Below, piece after piece: positions 58,568-64,000 of a DNA stretch of 64,000 bases. The notes under the pieces are model-generated. The model saw only the letters and a program-made list of their open reading frames with translations. It had not been told where the DNA came from and did not search any database. The translations under genes and the position numbers were made by a program. The DNA is from Siphonodentalium dalli (Eukaryota; Mollusca; Scaphopoda; Gadilida; Siphonodentaliidae). The first letter of the stretch is position 1. Each line of letters opens with the position of its first letter. The stretch is taken from NCBI GenBank assembly GCA_032622095.1, contig CP136063.1, positions 218,443,982 to 218,507,981 of the forward strand, written 5' to 3'.

Positions 58568-59127
58568 TAGGATTTCGTCGGCATTTCAAAGAGACTGGAC
58601 AAAATGATGATGTTGATAACATTTACCGCCATTGTACTAAAGTTCTCATTTTCGCGGTGTTTGGACAATCTGAACATATACAAGAATATGTGTATCAAAC
58701 ATTCAAAAACATATATACATGTATTGCGCAATATTTTAATACCAGTTGTATTACTGTATTAGTTGTTGCAAATTAACTATAATCGAAATGGCTATTCACG
58801 TCATTTTACAAGCACCAGCGCAGCCATTATTCATTTTCCCCAATATATGAATTGGGACACTGGTTTTTTTCTCAATTCGCTCGGATTAGCCAAACACTGC
58901 TAAAATGACAATTTAAAAAAATATAACGGTACTTGTTCGTAACGACATCAGTTTCCCCTACCATCATCATAGATAATTAGTGGTACCACTATCATAGTGA
59001 ATTAGTGGGACCACTTGCCCAGGGGTGGATCATTGTCGAAGTATTCAACAAATTAAGCAACCGTAATGTGACAATTATGCATATACAGTCTGATGAACGT
59101 TTTTTGCAGATTTAATATATCTTTCAG
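58568..59127. other. intron 2, right end
   Basis: No gene recognised. It ends with the acceptor TTTAATATATCTTTCAG at 59127. Confidence 0.45.
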
Positions 59128-59232
59128 ATAAGTGGGTACAGACCAGCGACGAGGACAAGGCAACGGGCAAATGTCGAGCTCTCGACGTCAGCAAAGTAAT
59201 CGTTGATTTTAAAATGCCATCGTGCACTGACG
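59128..59232 (+). CDS. exon 3: second half of C-type-lectin-like domain
   Basis: 105 bases between a pyrimidine-rich acceptor and the donor GACG before GTAAAC. The phase-1 reading is KWVQTSDEDKATGKCRALDV then VIVDFKMPSCTD, fitting the W...C...(aromatic)...C end of a C-type lectin-like domain. Both borders are phase 1 and the length is a multiple of three, as for exon 2, so all three exons can be joined in frame. Exons 2 and 3 together give only 88 residues against the usual 110-130, and the central W-I-G segment is missing, so another exon probably lies in the 14.5 kb between or the domain is shortened. No EPN or QPD sugar-binding triplet is visible. No following exon was identified. Confidence 0.55.
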
Positions 59233-59776
59233 GTAAACAAGATACAATGGAGGTGGCGTGTATTATATACACATGAATTACATACATGTAAAGCAACAGA
59301 ACCGAACTCTTATGACATGCAGTTTTCCAGTCGAGGGCTCGTCACATTTACAGTCGGCAAAAATCCACTTGACTCAATAATCGGAGCAAGGTTAACTTTT
59401 TAACTCATATTATTATGCACTCCAGTTATCACCCTGAACATCCTAGATAGCCGTGTGTCACATGCACGGTGTTGTCCGCGAATGTGACTCGGGACTGTCG
59501 AAACAACGTCACTAGTTTTGTTACACTCTCTTAAACTTGTCCAAAATCTCAATTATAGTACAGCATTGTTCAAAATTCAACCCTGTCTTGATTAAAACGA
59601 CCACATAAAATATTAAAGTAGGCATCAACCGGCCATCCAAATCCAAATACCAAATAGTCTGTATTGTAAATTGTAAATACGCCATCATATGTTCATATTG
59701 CACTTATCATTCAGGAGCAGCAGGAAGACGACCAGCTAGATCATGGTGCTCCTGTGCAATAATACACTTTTGTTAA

Positions 59777-60295
59777 AGGTGGATTATCTCTTTGTAAACA
59801 TGTATTATATAGTTACCGGGGTATAACATATTAGATCTGAATCGAAGACTACTGTCCGGAAATGCTTCTATCGATTAATATTCATTTTATTTCTAATAAG
59901 TTCTGGACTAAAAGGTGTGGTTGTTTAGCTAACGAGCAATAGTGGTTACTGTTAACAGAGAACAGAAATTTTATTGTGTAATTTTGTCACAAATAAAGGT
60001 TAATTATACTAATTATCGTTTATAACTATGGAATAAAACAATACAACCAATCAACCTGGGACATTTGACGTTCGGTACGTAGCCATAGGACCAGCCTAAT
60101 GCTCTATATCGATATATGGTATCACCCGAATGGTCTGTTCTAAAAATAGACAAATAAACGGCCCCAATAAAATATTCGAAATAAAATCAATATCAATTGA
60201 TAGAAGCCTTTCCGGACAGGGGTCTTCTGTTCATATTTATTATTGTATACCCACGCAACTATTTCAAATTTGTTATTTAAAGAGATAATCCATCT
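59777..60295. mobile_element. TTAA-type MITE, second family
   Basis: Ends AGGTGGATTATCTCTTT / AAAGAGATAATCCATCT, flanked by TTAA at 59773-59776 and 60296-60299. Inner inverted blocks: GAAGAC...GTCCGGAAATGCTTCTAT and ATAGAAGCCTTTCCGGAC...GTCTTC. It shares AGG ends and TTAA with the AGGTACTC family but no other sequence. Confidence 0.85.
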
Positions 60296-60361
60296 TTAAT
60301 GGATTGTAGATTATTGTGCAAATAAAGATATATCACGCCTGAAAATATGGTGCCGAAAATT

Positions 60362-60700
60362 TTAGTATGAGGTCCCCATCTGGGGACCTCTTTTTGCTCA
60401 GGCCTCATCTGCGAATGGAGACCTAGAGTCAGATTGAAGTTTCCAGATGGTGAAGATTGTGATGTGCACCATGGGACACCTTCACTTTGCAACGTGTCGT
60501 CAGCCAATTTGAAGGTATAGAGAAAATAAATAAATAAAAAAGTTTAACAAACCAATAACTTGCTAATTTGATAATAAAATACTTTCCAGAGAAGATGAGG
60601 CCAGAATGAGGTCCACATATGGTGGATTTGGTTATGCTAGCTCGTTGTCACTAAATTCACCCTCTGGTGGGACCTCATTATGCAAATGTCCGGCAGCTTA
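60362..60700. mobile_element. palindromic MITE, AGAATGAGGTCC family, copy 3
   Basis: AGTATGAGGTCCCC at the left; ACTAAATTCACCCTCTGGTG/GGACCTCATTATGC at the right; inner block AGATTGAAGTTTCCAG..TGATGTGCACC matches copies 2 and 4. The left palindromic arm is shortened by an internal deletion. Confidence 0.72.
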
Positions 60701-60713
60701 ATATCAGACCTAG

Positions 60714-60773
60714 ACTCGTCACGTGTTATCTGCACGAGTCACGTGTTATCTGGACTCGTCACATGTTATTTAC
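60714..60773. promoter_or_regulatory. three tandem 20-bp units with E-boxes
   Basis: ACTCGTCACGTGTTATCTGC, then two near copies; the first two carry CACGTG and the third CACATG, spaced exactly 20 bp. CACGTG is the bHLH-type E-box. Function is inference; it could be a plain microsatellite. Confidence 0.35.
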
Positions 60774-61486
60774 GACTGGGTATCGCATCTTCGGACGATT
60801 CGGTGATTGGAGTGTTATTGATCTCACTCAGTGTTTACTTTGAAATTTTGGATGGCGGCCATCTTGGTGACGTAATTCATTCCACCTAATCACGACCCCA
60901 GGTGTCTAACAATTATTTTCTGATGCCTGAAATATCAAGCAACATCAACATCATGGTCACTATATGTTGTCACCAAATACACACTGGAGTACATAAGAGG
61001 ATCTGCTATAATTAGAAGAGATATAGATGCTGGGAATTTGCGGTTGGCTGACACTGAGGCAGCATTTGTTTATGAGATTCCCCGCTATTTGTTTTGTTTT
61101 GAAGGTATCTTATATTCAGAGGTCGTGATGCTACTTGCCAATTTTGCCATTGGAAAAATAATTGACATCTAGCAAAAATGTATTCATTTGGAAAACGTTT
61201 TGACAAGTCAATTTTTGGTTTAAACATTGTTAATTTCCCATCATATTTATAATTACATGACCAGTTTATCTGGATGATTTATGTATATAATTTGTATCTG
61301 ATGAGAGGGGAGAACAACAGTAAGCACGTGACCTTTATGAATGTCGTCCTCCCGCTCTGTATTTTTGGGCCCTGTAAAATATTTCCAATTTGTATTTGTT
61401 TTTTGTATTTTAGATTCATGGCTCGGCAGTAGATATACTTTATAAATCGGTTTGATTCGTGTACTATGAGTAAGAAGGTAGGGTTC

Positions 61487-61488
<2 letters not shown>

Positions 61489-61532
<44 letters not shown>

Positions 61533-61550
61533 AGAGAGAAAGAAAGAGTA
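61489..61550. repeat. (AG)n microsatellite
   Basis: About 20 uninterrupted AG units followed by impure GAGAAAGAAAG. Confidence 0.95.
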
Positions 61551-61853
61551 GTGAGTGAAAGGTGCCAGATTGTGATTATACGTGATTAATTAGTTTATTT
61601 ATTTATTCGGAACGGATTCTTCGTTTTATTATTTCGCATTGTTTTCAGAATATTGAGACTGACCGGCATATTTTGTTTAGTTTGTAAGTTTTTTATTTAC
61701 TTTTATATCTTTATTTTGGAGCTCTATATAGCTATTGAAATCGCTTTGTATGAATTATTTATTTTTGTATTTCTTCAAAACTTGTTTGATTCGTGTTCAA
61801 ACGTATGGTGTCGTCACCATTAAGAAAGATACTGACCGAGGGGATAACAGTAA

Positions 61854-62290
61854 TTAGAGCACAATCCCATTGTTGCAATCGTTCCCTGATATTTTGTAAA
61901 GCACATCAATTCCCAAGATTGGCGAATGCATAGTTCAGTGATTATCCCATTGTTAGGCGCACACAACTCATAACAAAAAAATCGCACGGGCGCTTCAAAG
62001 TTGGACCAGTCCGTGTTGTTTCGGACATATATATTCACATTCAACGGCGATCAGTTCATGTTAATCACGTTGTTGGGCGTGGCTAACCGGCTATCGTGTC
62101 CAATCGCGGCCATCGCACGGATTGTGCGTCGTGGTCAAAACACGCTCAACGGCACATTTCCAGTTGATTGCATTATGTGGGATAATTGTGCTCTAAGTCG
62201 GTCAGAGCACGCGAATAGTTCTTTACCAGAACAAATCTCGTCTTCGACTCGATTGATTCTGGTAAAGAACAATTATTGTGCTCTAAACAT
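61854..62290. repeat. inverted repeats with TTAGAGCACAAT ends and inner hairpin
   Basis: TTAGAGCACAATCCCAT (about 61854) is inverted as GGGATAATTGTGCTCTAA (about 62179-62196); ATTGTGCTCTAA recurs directly near 62276. Between the latter two, GTTCTTTACCAGAA (62218-62231) pairs with TTCTGGTAAAGAAC (about 62257-62270). Probably a MITE with a duplicated end. Confidence 0.5.
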
Positions 62291-62756
62291 TACTAGGAAG
62301 ATTATCAAGGAAATTTTGTCCGTGGAGGAGAAGCGCTGACATTGGAATATAAAGTGGTAGTTATCTTCTATTTGGCCGCATATACATCTGTCAGTGTAGA
62401 GATATAATTTACGGAAATTATCTGAGTTCAAATCACTGAAGCTGTTTCGAAGGCGTGCGTGAATTAATTGGGCTTTTCTTGTGCAACAGTATTTGAAACG
62501 TGTGTTTTTCTTTATATTATATTTGTTTATGGTCGCTCTAAACTCATCATGATCCACTATGTCCCGTGTACTCGCTGCAGGGAATTCCAGAGGGCTGCTG
62601 TGTTCAATATGAAAGATTTGTCATGGGAATTTGCGTGGAATTGCGGAAGTCTGAAGTTGTTGACGTTTCGGGTGTTAATTGTTGGTACGTCTGATACGAT
62701 TGGAGGCACTAGGTCTTGGAGATACACGGGGCCAGATTATGAATAATTTTGTGGAA
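62265..62756 (-). pseudogene. non-LTR retrotransposon RT C-terminal fragment
   Basis: On the minus strand, RNVNNFRLPQFHANSHDKSF then LNTAALWNSL (62560-62690) is the post-RT segment common to animal non-LTR elements. After a frameshift near 62560 it continues with HARLRNSFSDLNSDNF and CICGQIEDNYHFIFQC, the terminal Cys/His motif. The active site is absent. Orientation is opposite to the other retrotransposon copies, except the piece at 46.8-47.0 kb. Confidence 0.78.
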
Positions 62757-63125
62757 TCTGATGTGTTAATCTAGTTGTATTAGTATCGACGGGTAGGCGG
62801 GTTGGTATGTATTGCCGTGCTGTTTACATAGCCAATCCTCCTTTGATGAGCCATTGTGATGAAGCAACACTTCTAAACATTTTGTTGTTCAGTTATTGCT
62901 TTATTGTTGTATGAAAAACCACAACGCATACGCGAGAATAATTTATAACTAACTGATTGCCTATCGATATCAATAGTCGTTCAAATAGGATTGTCGAAAT
63001 ATATCACTCAATGTTGTATAAACTGGTATTATATGTAATAGCATTTGACATTTTAAAAGAATTTGGCAACAACTATTTTCATTTGGCAAAATTAATTTCG
63101 GTTCAACATGGATCCTGATTGTATT

Positions 63126-63212
63126 ACTCTCCTAAAAAGCCACCAATGTTGAGTGGTTTGCTTAACGAAAAGTTAAGCAAAACACTCAACATTGGTGGCT
63201 TTTTAGGAGAGT
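63126..63212. repeat. 41-bp near-perfect hairpin, 5-base loop
   Basis: The left arm ACTCTCCTAAAAAGCCACCA..TTGCTTAAC pairs with 63172-63212 with a single mismatch; the loop is GAAAA. It could be a miniature element or a transcribed hairpin precursor. Confidence 0.75.
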
Positions 63213-63353
63213 GATTAACGGTGACCCGCTCAACACCGAAAGTTTGAGTGGTCTAGACTAACGACACACACCCCGATACACAATGTTTGACCGGATCAGA
63301 ACCAAAGTTAGTTTGTCTACGCCTCAGTAAAAAAACATAAATCGAAGTACAAT

Positions 63354-63462
63354 ATGGGTCCAGTGATTTTCTCGTTAGATATGGTCCTTGTTTTTACTTT
63401 GATTATATTTTGTTTTCCAACCAATAGCTCCAGTTTTGTTTGTTTGATCGAAACTGAAGTTG
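63354..63462 (+). CDS. candidate signal-peptide exon of another gene
   Basis: ATG at 63354 (A at -3, G at +4) opens MGPVIFSLDMVLVFTLIIFC followed by FPTNSSSFVCLIETEV, a hydrophobic leader with a plausible cleavage near the Asn/Ser run. It ends at GTTG before GTATGT, a good donor in phase 1, as in many secreted-protein first exons. The next exon would be outside the window. It could equally be a chance frame. Confidence 0.3.
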
Positions 63463-63604
63463 GTATGTGTGTTTCTCAACCAAAGCGGCAAAATCAAGTT
63501 CGAATATGGATTCGGTCAAATGTTTTCTTTTTGAACGTAGAATGCATCTTCACATGCAATGATATCATTTGGTATAACTCCAAACAGGCATGAGAAAATT
63601 GCAC

Positions 63605-63930
63605 CGATTATTTGCAGAATTAGGTTCTCGGAGGGTGAATATAATTACGCTACCCCGCAAAGCGGGTAAGAGTTACCAACTCCACCCTATGGGGATCTCG
63701 TTTTGCATGGTCTCATCTGCTATGGGGGTGAATATTGTGATGTGCACCCATTTGGGCACATCGGTTATGGAATATGTCGTCTGCCAACTTGGGGATATAT
63801 AGAAACTAAACTAAAAGAGAATCTTTGTGAAGAACTTTCTAAAGAAACTAAACAAAAACTTTCTAATTTGAAAATAAGGATTGTTTACAGAGAAGGCCTA
63901 AGCAGATTTATGACCTAGATACTATGATTT
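63605..63930. mobile_element. palindromic MITE, AGAATGAGGTCC family, copy 4
   Basis: TTTGCAGAATTAGGTTCTCG, GAGGGTGAAT, ACCCCGCAAAGCGGGT and CCACCCTATGGGGATCTCGT/TTTGC form the left palindromic arm; TGATGTGCACCCATTTGG in the interior matches copies 2 and 3. The right arm is eroded. Confidence 0.65.
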
Positions 63931-64000
63931 ATACCATAATTGGGTGTATTCTACATTATGTATCTCTTTATATTTAACATCCATTGAGTTCAATTATCAC

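Noticed and set aside
61416-61450. Terminal exon of the C-lectin gene after the acceptor TTGTATTTTAG
   Set aside because: The phase-1 reading gives only a few residues (DSWLGSRYTL) and lacks the expected last Cys of the domain.

Overview
The window looks like transposon-rich, AT-rich nuclear DNA of an invertebrate animal. Evidence: spliced exons with GT-AG borders and phase-1 introns, a PAN/apple plus C-type-lectin-like extracellular gene, BEL/Pao and Jockey-superfamily (CR1-like) retrotransposons, many short inverted-repeat elements, long minisatellites, and frequent ACATGTA-type motifs. A marine spiralian (mollusc-, brachiopod- or annelid-like) fits best, but that is inference from family types only. 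There is no prokaryotic signature (no operons, no CRISPR).

Layout. 1-9.7 kb: short DNA transposons and a 4.2-kb fold-back element (4332-8520) that carries an inverted minisatellite, has an 8-bp target duplication, and sits inside an older inverted-repeat element. 9.8-13 kb: a decayed Ty3/gypsy-like gag piece and a 43-bp minisatellite. 13.3-18.7 kb: a 5'-truncated BEL/Pao element (RNase H, integrase, C-terminus, possible 3' LTR), split by a 2.9-kb CR1-like retrotransposon. 20.0 kb: first exon of a probable host gene (signal peptide, PAN-like cysteines, good splice donor). 20.3-44.5 kb: its probable first intron, filled with MITEs, CR1-like copies, a 2.7-kb terminal-inverted-repeat element nested in one of them, an intact ORF1-only retroelement, a degenerate satellite and a nearly full-length CR1-like element that is itself interrupted. 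44.5 kb: second exon (start of a C-type-lectin-like domain). 44.7-59.1 kb: probable second intron with 25-bp and 31-bp minisatellites and an 8.5-kb large inverted repeat. 59.1 kb: third exon. 59.2-64 kb: more MITEs, a minus-strand retrotransposon C-terminus, a 41-bp hairpin and a possible signal-peptide exon of another gene.

Only one host gene is well supported (three exons, all phase 1, plus strand, about 39 kb). Nearly everything else is mobile DNA, and insertion order can often be read from the nesting: CR1-like into BEL/Pao; TTAA-type MITE and fold-back element into the same older repeat family; TIR element into a CR1-like reverse transcriptase; small TIR element into another CR1-like ORF. 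The most unusual recurring theme is mobile elements built around inverted (head-to-head) tandem arrays, seen at 4.3-8.5 kb, at 28.6-29.9 kb inside 28.2-30.9 kb, and in the arms of 47.3-55.8 kb.
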